A stretch of 50,857 nt of DNA, taken from assembly GCA_000767215.1 (NCBI GenBank), contig AXCX01000004.1, positions 1-50,857 on the forward strand, written 5' to 3'. Under the pieces are notes generated by a model. It did not search any database. It was not told the DNA's origin and saw only the letters and a list, made by a program, of their open reading frames with translations. This DNA is from Actinotalea fermentans ATCC 43279 = JCM 9966 = DSM 3133 (lineage in GTDB: Bacteria; Actinomycetota; Actinomycetes; Actinomycetales; Cellulomonadaceae). Below, one piece after another: positions 33,056 through 42,800 of the stretch; the stretch's first letter is position 1, and the number at the start of each line of letters is the position of its first letter. The position numbers were made by a program, and so were the translations under genes.

Positions 33056-34840
33056 CTACCCGGTCAGGCGCCGCAGCCCGCCCGCGCCGGCCGGCACCTC
33101 GGCCATCCACGGCACGATGACCGGGCGGCGGGGACTTGCCTCGGTGATCTCGCTGAGCCACCGGGCCTCGTCGGCCGCGCGTGCCCGCAGGACGGGGTCG
33201 GTCGTCCCGGTGGCGGCGAGCGAGGAGTTGGCCACCCACGTCCATGGGCGCAGACCGGAGCGGGCGAGGTCGGCCTGCAGGGCCAGCGCCTCGTGCACCG
33301 GCGTCGCCTCCGGAAGGGCCACGAGGACGATGCGGGTGCGCTCCGGGTCGGCGAGCGAGGCGAACAACGACGTCGCGGCGTCGTCCCTGCCCCCACCGCG
33401 GACCGCTTGTCGGGCGAAGCTCTGGGAGGACTCCAGCAGCAGCAGGGTGTGGCCGGTGGGTGCGGTGTCGATGACGACGAAGCGGTCCGCGGCGTCGGCG
33501 ACGGTCCGCGCGAACGCGTGGAAGACGGCGACCTCCTCCGTGCACGGTGAGCGCAGGTCCTCGGTGAGCAGGTCGCGGGCGGCGTCGTCCAGGCCGGCCC
33601 CGGCGGTCGCGAGCACATGCTCGGTCCACGCGGCGGTTTCGGCGACCGGGTCCAGGCGCGTGATGTCCAGGTTCGCCGGGGGGTCAGGCAGCACGCCGGT
33701 GATGTGGGCAGCAGGGTCGGTGGTGGTGAGCGTGACCGGCAGTCCGCGGTCGGCGAGCGCCAGCGCGATGGCCGCGGCGATCGTGGTCTTGCCGACACCG
33801 CCCTTGCCCATCGTCATGACGATGCAGGGCTCGCCCTCGGCCAGCTCGTCCACTAGCGACCCGAGCGGGTCCAGGTCGGGGGCGGCGACGCGTACGACGT
33901 CGTGGGAGGCGGGCGTGCCGGCGAGCGCGGCACGCAGGGCCGCCACACCGATCGGAGCACGGGCCAGGAGCGGGACGGTGTCGACGGAGGTCGCGGCGCT
34001 CAGCACGGCGGGGAGTTCGTCGAGCGCTGCCGCCTCGCGTGCACGGCGCGCGATGGCGGTGGTGTCGTCGCCGGCCGGTTCGGCGAGGACGCCGTTGATG
34101 ACGAGGCGTTGCTGGGTCATGCCCAGGTCGGCCAGATCGGTCGCGGCGCGCGCGGCCTCGAGCAGCGACGACGCCTCGGCGCGGGCGACCAGGACCACCG
34201 TGGTGCGGTCACGATCGCGCAGGGCGGCCAGGCTGGCGGCGTAGGACTCCTGGGCGTGCCCGAGCGCGGAGACCGGCCCGACGCAGGTGACGCCGGCGGT
34301 GTTGGTCTCCAGGAACCCGGTCCAGGCCGCGGGCAGGGCAAGCAGGCGCAGGGTGTGCCCGGTGGGGGCGGTGTCGAACACCACGTGGTCGTAGGTGGCG
34401 GCGACGTCCTCGCTGGTCAGGAGGGTGACGAACTCGTTGAACGCCGCGACCTCGACCGTGCAGGACCCGGACAGCTCCTCCTCGATCGACGCGACGGCGT
34501 CGGCGGGCAACAGCCCTCGGTAGGGCCCGACGACGCGCTCCCGGTACTCGGCGGCCGCGGCCGCCGGGTCGATGTCGACCACGTCGAGACCCGGCACGCC
34601 GGGCACCGGCTCGGGGGACGACGATGTCGGCTCGGGCATGCCGAAGACCTCGGCGAGGTTGCTCGCCGGGTCGGTGGAGACGATGAGCACCCGGCGGCCG
34701 GCGTCGGCCAGCGCGACCGCTGTCGCCGCCGCGCACGACGTCTTGCCCACGCCCCCCTTGCCCGTGAAGAACAGGTACGGCGTCGGCGCGGCCAGGACGC
34801 CCGTGAGCAGTCGCGTGTCGCCCAGCGCCAGGGAGGTCAT
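33056..34840 (-). CDS. arsA: Arsenite efflux ATPase ArsA, copy 2
   Basis: The 594-residue paralogue of the protein at 19326-21113 has the same two GKGGVGKT loops and DTAPTGHTL motifs. Here arsB lies just downstream on the same strand, so this copy completes a conventional arsR-arsDA-arsB set. The start ATG 34840 follows the arsD stop by one base. The two copies differ at scattered positions along the whole length, so they are not a very recent duplication. Confidence 0.95.
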   Translation of the reverse strand: MTSLALGDTRLLTGVLAAPTPYLFFTGKGGVGKTSCAAATAVALADAGRRVLIVSTDPASNLAEVFGMPEPTSSSPEPVPGVPGLDVVDIDPAAAAAEYRERVVGPYRGLLPADAVASIEEELSGSCTVEVAAFNEFVTLLTSEDVAATYDHVVFDTAPTGHTLRLLALPAAWTGFLETNTAGVTCVGPVSALGHAQESYAASLAALRDRDRTTVVLVARAEASSLLEAARAATDLADLGMTQQRLVINGVLAEPAGDDTTAIARRAREAAALDELPAVLSAATSVDTVPLLARAPIGVAALRAALAGTPASHDVVRVAAPDLDPLGSLVDELAEGEPCIVMTMGKGGVGKTTIAAAIALALADRGLPVTLTTTDPAAHITGVLPDPPANLDITRLDPVAETAAWTEHVLATAGAGLDDAARDLLTEDLRSPCTEEVAVFHAFARTVADAADRFVVIDTAPTGHTLLLLESSQSFARQAVRGGGRDDAATSLFASLADPERTRIVLVALPEATPVHEALALQADLARSGLRPWTWVANSSLAATGTTDPVLRARAADEARWLSEITEASPRRPVIVPWMAEVPAGAGGLRRLTG

Positions 34841-34841
34841 G

Positions 34842-35228
34842 TCAGCAGCAGCCCGTCCCACCGCAGCACCCCTGCGCCGGGGCACTCGCCAGCGCGACGG
34901 CGGCGCTGAGCGGGATCGCGGTGCGCGGCACCTCCGCCCACGTCGCGAGCTCGTTGCGGCTCGGGTAGTGCCCCTTCGCCTTCACGGCCCCGTCGACGAC
35001 CACCATGGGCAGGGCCGCCGCGCCGTCGATCTCCAGCGCCTGCCGCACCGCGGCGTTGGCGACGAACTTCGCAGGCTCCTGGGACAACGTGGCGCGGTCG
35101 ACCTCGACGCCGCGCGACGACAGCCACGCGACGTCAGCGGCGAACCGCGAGAGCGTCGGGTCGACGTCGGTGCCGCACACCCCGGTCGAGCAGCACATCG
35201 CCGGGTCGAAGATCTCCACGCGAGCCAT
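34842..35228 (-). CDS. arsD: Arsenic metallochaperone ArsD, copy 2
   Basis: The 128-residue protein has AMCCSTGVCG and a C-terminal GCCGGTGCC. It differs from copy 1 mainly in the middle and in the C-terminal linker. ATG 35228 with GAGGAGG upstream was chosen over a 10-residue extension. Confidence 0.95.
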   Translation of the reverse strand: MARVEIFDPAMCCSTGVCGTDVDPTLSRFAADVAWLSSRGVEVDRATLSQEPAKFVANAAVRQALEIDGAAALPMVVVDGAVKAKGHYPSRNELATWAEVPRTAIPLSAAVALASAPAQGCCGGTGCC

Positions 35229-35268
35229 CAGGTCCTCCTCGAAGCGAGTGCACATCATCTGCTGCTGA

Positions 35269-35286
35269 CATCAGACCACACTGATG
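35269..35286. promoter_or_regulatory. ArsR operator, copy 2
   Basis: CATCA-N8-TGATG, matching copy 1 at 21551; CACACTGATG and the stretch up to the arsR start are conserved. Confidence 0.6.
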
Positions 35287-35304
35287 AGTTGTAGCGTATG
35301 GGAC

Positions 35305-35649
35305 ATGAGTCCGGTCGCCGTCCCGCTGCCCAGGGTCCCCACGCCCCCTGTGGTCGCCAGCCAGTTCGCGCTCCTCGCCGACCCGCTGCGGCTGCGGATC
35401 GTGGAGGCGCTCTCCCGTGAGCAGCTGTGCACGTGCCACCTCGTCGACATCACCGGCGCCCGCCAGACCACGATCAGCAACCACCTGCGCCTGCTGCGCG
35501 AGGCCGGCGTCGTCGCCAGCGAACCGGAGGGCCGCTACACCTGGTACCGGCTCGCGCCCGGCGCGTTCGCCGACACACTGCGAGCCCTGGGTGCGATCGT
35601 CGCCGACGGGCCCGACGCACCGCGCCTGCGCCCGGCCTGCGTCACCTGA
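35305..35649 (+). CDS. arsR: ArsR family As(III) repressor, copy 2
   Basis: The 114-residue near-duplicate of the protein at 21587 has the same QLCTCHLVD site and recognition helix. It should bind the same operator, so the two loci are probably cross-regulated. A short thioredoxin-like gene follows 15 bp downstream, where copy 1 is followed by other genes. Confidence 0.93.
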   Translation: MSPVAVPLPRVPTPPVVASQFALLADPLRLRIVEALSREQLCTCHLVDITGARQTTISNHLRLLREAGVVASEPEGRYTWYRLAPGAFADTLRALGAIVADGPDAPRLRPACVT

Positions 35650-35664
35650 GTGGAGGATGACGTG

Positions 35665-36054
35665 ATGCGCGCGCAGCTCCTCTACTTCGACGGGTGCCCG
35701 AACTGGCACGTCGCCGACGCCCGCCTACGTGAAGCCCTTCGCATGGTCGGCAGCGACGCCAAGGTGGAGCGGGTTCTGATCACCACCCAGGAGCAGGCCG
35801 AGCACTGGGCCTTTCACGGGTCTCCATCGCTGCTCTTGGACGGCCAGGACCCCTTCGCCCAGCCGGGCGCTCCAGTAGGCCTCTCGTGTCGGCTGTACCG
35901 GACGGCGAACGGCGTTGCCGGCTCGCCGACGATGGAGGAGCTTGTCGCGGCGATCCAGTCCGCATCTAGTCCGCAACTGGCCGAGAATGGGCCCCAACCG
36001 ACGAGAGCCATCCGAAGGTCCCGCCGCAGGTCAGCCCCGCTCTCGCCCCTCTGA
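35665..36054 (+). CDS. Thioredoxin-like protein running into the att arm
   Basis: The first 97 or so residues follow a small thioredoxin-like family often next to ArsR/MerR regulators: LLYFDGCPNWHVADARL, GSPSLLLDGQDPF, LSCRLYRTANG, GSPTMEELVAAI. The last 30 residues (from SASSPQL) are encoded by the att arm repeat and are Arg/Pro-rich, unlike the family. So the native end was probably replaced when the cassette boundary formed. Start ATG 35665 has GGAGG 8 bp upstream. Confidence 0.8.
   Translation: MRAQLLYFDGCPNWHVADARLREALRMVGSDAKVERVLITTQEQAEHWAFHGSPSLLLDGQDPFAQPGAPVGLSCRLYRTANGVAGSPTMEELVAAIQSASSPQLAENGPQPTRAIRRSRRRSAPLSPL
35956..35978 (+). repeat. att left-arm repeat, copy 2
   Basis: Identical in this block to 24047-24069 and again 115 bp before the core. 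It lies inside the reading frame of the thioredoxin-like gene. Confidence 0.7.
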
Positions 36055-36070
36055 CCAGCCACCCAACTCC

Positions 36071-36127
36071 CCACCACAAGCGTCTTTTAATCCGCGGGTT
36101 GTGGGTTCGATCCCCACGGGGCCCACG
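36071..36127 (+). repeat. Attachment site repeat 2 (3' part of tRNA-Lys(TTT))
   Basis: 57 bp matching 24162-24218 except one base (GCGT for GCGA before CTTTTAA). GCAGGTCAG lies 45 bp before and GCAGGTCA 6 bp after. Confidence 0.85.
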
Positions 36128-36404
36128 TCGCCGCAGGTCACGGCGTTGCTGACCATGAGTCTCTTTCGACCGAGGAATCGACAGGCGGCCCCTTCCTCGC
36201 GTACCTGTTCGCACTCTCGGGCGCGTCTGTGCAGGTCAGGCGGCTGTGGACCTTCAACCGGTCGCACGGGAGTACGCGTGGACCTAGGGTCCACGGGTTG
36301 CGCATTCGCACCGACGCCAAACCAGACATCACTGCAGGTCAGCCTGTAGGGCGCGCGTACGCGGCACGACGATGGGCAACGCCTGGTCCGCATTCCGTCC
36401 GCAG
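36128..36404 (+). repeat. Right-arm repeats, three units
   Basis: GCAGGTCA(G) occurs at 36133, 36231 and 36334, about 100 bp apart. A core-like TCCACGGGTTGCGCATTCGC lies near 36289. GTCCGCATTCCGTCCGCAG ends the array at 36386. There is one unit more than next to copy 1. Confidence 0.6.
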
Positions 36405-36892
36405 CCTGCAGGGCAAGCCGCCGGCGGCGACCAGAAGCTGACCAGTTCCCGTCGAGCCCGGGGCTCGTGCCGCAGTCCCGCGCCCCGGTGTGGCAGCGAA
36501 GCCCTCAGCGCGTGACGCGCCGACGCCCTTCCCTTGGGCGAGCCGGAGGCGGACCCATCGGCCTCGCAGGAGACGACCACGGCGTCCGTGTTCATGTTGC
36601 CGTCCGCCTCTGACGTCCGCCCCCGGCTCGCGCCGTTCACCCGAACAGCCCAGGCGCGGTCCCATTCTTCGGGCGGGGCGGGGGTGAAATCCGCGTAGTT
36701 CAGGCGGACCCGGGGAACCGCCGTGCTTGCCGAAAAGGCCCGTTTGGCGCCGTTGTGAGCGTTCGCGTGTCAATAGTCACGGTCATGCGCCTGGCTTTCT
36801 GGAAGTCATCGTCACTCTGACGGCGCATTGCCGCCCGGTTGGGAACGCTGCCAAGGTTCGGCCCACTTGCCGTCCGAGCAGGGGGTCCCCTC
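36405..36892. other. Leader region of the Rhs gene, no gene recognised
   Basis: 488 bp between the att arms and the Rhs start. I see no convincing short gene, RNA or hairpin. The promoter must lie here but no clear -35/-10 pair stands out. Confidence 0.4.
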
Positions 36893-39800
36893 GTGTCCGT
36901 GCACGCCCCGTCCGCCATCGCCGCCCCGAGTCGCCGACTGCGAGGCGCCTGCGCAGCGCTAGCGACCAGCGCGCTCCTCATCACGGGAGCCCTGGTGCAA
37001 CCTGCCGCGGCCGCCGGATCGGCGCCGGTCCTGAAGCCGGCGGAGCCGTTCATGGTGCAGAACGGAGGCGTCACCGCTTCGGTATGGTCCGACGATCCGG
37101 GCGTCGCCGGCGGCACGGCAACGCTGAGGCTCGCGCCGACCACGGGGGATGTCCCGGAGGGCGCCGTCTCCGAGGTTGCGACGTTCGCGGCGACCGACGC
37201 CTCGGGGGCGGCCCTCACCCGGTGGCCGGGCGCGGCCGCCTTGTCGGGCGGCCTAGTCGATGAACCATGGTCCGCGGAGCTGTCGGCGCCCGGTGTGGAG
37301 GTGGCGTTCGCTCGCGAGGCGCTCGAGGTGCGTGACGACGCGCTGACGACGCTCCAGGTCTGGCACCGCACGACCGACGATGCGGAGTGGGCCCCCGTGC
37401 CCTCGGCCTGGCTGCCGGCCCGCGGCGCAGTCGTGGCGCAGGCGGACTCCACAGGGGACTTCGTCGTGGCTCCGTCGGCTCCGCGGGCTGCCCCAGTGGT
37501 GGCGCTGGACCTCGACGACGACGCGGCACGCGCCATGTGGGACGGCGAGGTCGTCGGAGAGCTCCCGACGACCGCGGCCGTGGCGGAGCTGTTCGAGGGG
37601 TACGTCGAGGACGCGTGCATGGCCGACGTCCTCATCACTCGGTCGGCCGAGACCGCCGTCGTGGATCCGGCCATGCGAGCCGCGGCGGTCACCCGCACCC
37701 GCCCGACGCTCGCTCTGACGCTCGGCTTCGACGCTACCGACGGCCTTCCCGGGGGCACTGCCGAGACCGGCGGCGCGCGCGTCTGGAGCACCGACACCGC
37801 ACTAGCCGCCGCGATGACCGACGCCCTCGTGACGTACACGGGTCGGCCGGCGCGAACGGTGGACTCCACAGAGCTTGGGACCGCTCGGCCGGTCGCCGAC
37901 GCGGCCCAGGTCGCCGACGCCACCTACGCCCGAGTCGAGCTCGGTTACCTGGACCACAACTACGACCACGCGGTGATCGCACATCGTCCCGAGCTCTACG
38001 CCCAGGCCCTCGCGCGGGCCGTCGTCAGCACCCTGGATCGATCCGGCGAGTGCTGGCCGAGGCCTTCGGCAGCCGCCGGGACCGTCGTGGCGGGTGGGCA
38101 CGGCTTCTCCAGGGGGACCGACGCGCACGTCCTGCCGATGGCGGAGGGGGACGAGGGCTCCTGGTGGGGCGGGGTGAACCAGCGCTTCGAAGAGGTCGAC
38201 GAGGGCGGCGTCACGGCGACGTACTCGGTCACCGCCTTCCCGGCCGAGGGCGAACCGGGAACCGTGCGGGTGAACGCCTCGTGGGACATCGACCCGCACC
38301 AGGACATGCTCTCGAGGTTCTGGACGGCCATCCGCGAGGTCGGCTGGTGGCTGGACATCGTGGTCGCGAGTCTGGGCGAGGGGTCCGGGGACTTCGAGCT
38401 CTACCCGGCCTTCAGCCCCGTGTTCTCGTACGACCCAGCCACGGGCAACGCTTCGTCGCTCGGCAACATCTCGTCCTGGGTGAGCTACCGCGTCGACGGC
38501 GACTGGGACGGCCACGTCTACGTGCTCAACTCCAGCGACGACCCGATCCTGGCCTGGACCGCGCCGTGGGCCGCTCCCCCGCTGCCGCCGGGGCCGTTCC
38601 TCCCCCTGCCGCCCGACCGGGACGTGCTCGCGCTGCTCGCCGGCTATGGCCTGACGTACGAGCAGATCTACGGCGGCGACCCGGTGAACCTGGCCACCGG
38701 CAACGTGACACAGAGCGAGGAGCTGCTCGCCCTGACCGGCGTCGGCGACCAGATGATCGACCTCACCCTCACGTACAACGGCGGTGACGGGCGCATCACC
38801 CCCGTCGGTCGGGGCTGGAACTTCGCGTACTCGGCCTGGGCGCAGAAGTACGACGGCGGCGGGGTACTCATCACCGGCGCGAACGGCCAGGGCCTGTACT
38901 TCACCCCCGATGGCGGCGGCTACGCGTCCCCGCCCGCCGCTCGGGCGACGCTCGCCAAGACGGCCGACGGCGTCGTCCTGACCCGCATCGACGGCACGCA
39001 GGAGACCTACACGATCGATCCGCTCACCGGCACGGGCGTCCTTACTGGCGTCGTCGACCGCCAGGGCAACGCCTACACGCTCGCCTACGCCAGCCGCGCG
39101 CGCGGCGGGGAGGGAGCGGTTTTCGCCCCCCTGGCTTCGATCACGGACGAGGGTGGCCAGCAGGTCGTCGTCACCACCACGAGCACGGGGCGGATCACCG
39201 GGTTCACCCGCCCCGACGGCGCCGCCTGGACCCTCGGCTACGACGGCGACAACCTGACGTCGATCACCGACGCCGCCGGGCACACCCGGTCCTTCGCCTA
39301 CGACGACGCCGGCTACCTCACCTCCATCACACGCGCCGACGGCGTCGTCGAGGTCACCAATGCCTACGACCTCGACCACCGTGTCGCGGTCCAGGTCGAC
39401 GGCAGAGGCCTGCGGCGCACCTTCGCCTACGACGGCGACGGCACCACCACCCTCACCGACGCCCTGGGCAACAGCAGCACCGTCGTGCACGACGACGCTG
39501 GCCTGCCCGAGCGCACGATCGACGCCGCCGGCGGAGTCACGCGCACGGAGTATGACGATGCGCGTAACCCGGTGACCTCGGTCGACGCCCTGGGCAACGA
39601 GCACCACTCGACCTTCGACGCCACAGGCCGGGTCCTGACCACCACCGATCCTCTCGGCAACACCACTACGTCCGCCTACAACGCCGCCGGCGACCTGACC
39701 TCGAGGACCACCACGGCGCCGGACGGCTCGAACGCGACGACCACCTTCGTTCTCAACGAGGACGGCCGTGCAGTCGAGACGCACCTGCCTGACGGCACCG

Positions 39801-42800
39801 TGATGACGGCGGCGTACGACGCGCACGGCGACGTCACCTCGGTCACGGACGCTGCGGGCAACACCACCCGGCACTCCTACGACGCCCGCGGCAACCGCGT
39901 CCAGACCGTCGACGCGGAGGGCGGCACCAGCACCTTCGAGTTCGACCTAGCCAATCGGCTCACCGCCTCGACCGACCCCACGGGAGCCCGAACCGTCTAC
40001 ACCTACGACGGCGACGACAATGTCGTGTCGGTGACCGACCCGATCGGCGCGGTGACCAAGCACGAGTACGACGCCACCGGGACACGCACGTCCACGACCG
40101 ACCCGCTCGGAAACGTCACCCGGTTCGAGCACAACGCGAACCTCCAGATCACCGCCGAGATCGCGCCCGACGGGGCACGCACCGAGTTGGCCTACGACGA
40201 CGAGCACCACGTCACCACTCGGACCAACCCGGACGGCACGACCGTCACGTTCACCTACGACGCCCTCGGGCGGCAGGTCAGCATCACCGATGAGGCCGAC
40301 GCCACGACCACCACCGAGTACGACGCCGTCGGGAACCCGGTCGCGGTCGTGGACGCCGAGGGCGGAAGGACCACGTCGAGCTTCGACGCCCTCGGTCAGG
40401 TCACCTCGGTGACCGACCCGCTCGGCCACACCACCTCCACCACCTGGCTCCCCGGCGGTCTGGTGGGCCAGCAGACGGACGCCATCGGCGGCGTGACCGC
40501 GCGCACCTACGACGTGATGGGCCGGCTCACCGGCGTGACGACCCCGGACGCCGCGACCACTACCTACACCTACGACCCGGTGGGCAACATCGCCACGATC
40601 ACCGACCCTCGTGGCGGCGTCACAGCCTTCGCCTACGACGCCCTCGGCCGGCAGGTCAGCAGGACAGACGCGACGGGCGCGGTCTGGACCACGGAGTACG
40701 ACGGCGCGGGCCGCATCGTCACAACCACGGACCCCACGGGCGCCACCACGACCAACGCCTACGACGCGGCCGGGCACCTGGTTGCCACCACCGACCCCAC
40801 CGGCGGCACAACGTCCACGACGTACGACGCCGCCGGACGCGTCACCGCGAGCACCGATCCGCTCGGCCGGGTCACCACGCTCACCTACGACGAAGCCGGC
40901 CGCGTCCTCACCGTGACCGACCCCACAGGTGCGGTGACCACGCAGGCCTACGACGAGGCAGGCCGCCTCGCCCAGCTCACCGACGCCCGAGGCCAGGTCA
41001 CCACCTACGGCTACGACCCCACCGGCCGGCGCACCCTCATGGTCGACGCGGCCGGCGGTCACTGGACCACGGAGTACGACCGCCTGGGCCGCGCGTTGGC
41101 CGAGACAGACCCGACGGGTGCCCGCACCGAGTACACCTACGACGCCGCCGGGCGCCGAGTCGAGGTCACCGACCCCACGGGTGCGACGACGACGACCAGC
41201 TACGACACGCGCGGTGTGGCAGCGGTGGTCACCGACCCGGTGGGCGGCCGCACCACCGTCGAGTCCGACCCGATGGGCCGGCCCCTCACGATGACCGATC
41301 CGACCGGCGCCATCACCCGGATCGCCTACGACGCCGCGGGTAACGCGACCACCGTCACGGACGCGAACGGCCACACCACGACGACCGTCTTCGACGCGGC
41401 CAACCGCCCGGTGTCCGTCACCGACGGCACCGGAGCGGCGACCCTGACCGCCTACGACGTGGCAGGTCGGCCCGTCAGCGTCACCGACCCGCTCGGCCAC
41501 GCCACGACCACGGAGTACGACGCCGCAGGGCGCCCCGTCGCCGTCACGGACCCGACCGGCGCCACGACCACGACGGTGTATGACGCCGCAGGCCAGGTGG
41601 TCAAGGTGACCGACCCACTCGGCCGCATCACCCGCTACGCCTACGACGGCACCGGGCGCGTCACCGAGGTGGCGCGACCCGACGGAACGACGATCACCTC
41701 CGCGTACAACCCGACCGGCCAGATGGTGGCCCAGACCAATGGCCGCGGCCACACCATCGAGCTGGTCGTGGACGCCCTTGGTCGGCCCATCGCCATGACC
41801 GACGAGGCGGGCCAGGACTGGGCCACCACCTACGACGCTCGAGGCATGGTCACGGCCACCACCGACCCGCTCGGTGGCACCACGACGACGGAGTACGACG
41901 CCGCTGGCCGACCCGTCGCGGTGACCGACCCGACGGGCGGCATCACCAAGACGACCTACGACGCTCGCGGCCTCGCCGTGGTGACGACCGACGCCGTCGG
42001 CAGCCAGACGACTCTCACGTATGACGGTGCCGGACGGCAGCTCACCATGACGCTCCCCTCCGGTGCGACGTGGACCCAGACGTGGGACGGCGTCGGGAAC
42101 CTCCTGACCTCGACCGACCCGACCGGGGCGACGACGTCGAGCACCTACGACGCCGCCGACCGGCCCGTCACGATCACCGACGCCACCGGCGCGACCACCA
42201 CGACCGCCTACGACGCCGCGGGACGCGTCGTAGCAACCACGGACCCGGTCGGCGCGACGACGGCCACGGCCTACGACGCCGTCGGCCGTCCAACCTCCGT
42301 CACCGACGCCGAGGGCAACACGACCACCTACGCCTACGACTCCGTCGGGAACCTCGTGACCCGGACGACGCCGAGGGGCGGGGTCACCGCGTGGGAGTAC
42401 GACGCGATGGACCGGCCCGTGCAGGTCACGGACGCCGAAGGCGGGGTGACCGCGACCGTGTACGACGGCCAGGGCAACGCCGTGACGGTGACCGACCCCG
42501 TCGGGGTCGTCAGCGCCATGACCTACGACCCGCGCGACCTGCTCACCGCCGTCGTCGAGAACGCCCTCCCGGACACCCCGGCGGGACCGGCGGTGAACGT
42601 CACCACGCAATACGCCTACGACGACGCCGGCCGCCTCTCCTCGGCGACCGACCCCCGCGGGAACACCACCGCTTACGCTCGTGACGCTGCCGGTCGTGTG
42701 ACGGCGACCACGGATGCGGCCGGGCGTGTCAAGGCGACGGCGTACGACGCCGCCGGCCGGCCGGTCACGGCGACCGCGCCGGATGGCCAGGTCACCGCTA

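Larger units (their letters stand above)
24219..36127. mobile_element. Integrase-less att-flanked cassette A (arsenic)
   Basis: This 11.9-kb segment lies between two tRNA-Lys direct repeats, with matching arm motifs at the junctions. Its cargo is entirely arsenic resistance. No recombinase, relaxase or conjugation gene is present, so it would need an integrase from elsewhere, like a cis-mobilizable element. Confidence 0.65.

Noticed and set aside
36339-36773. Short frames in the Rhs leader
   Set aside because: Arg/Pro/Gly-rich, no ribosome sites, no domain, overlapping on several frames.
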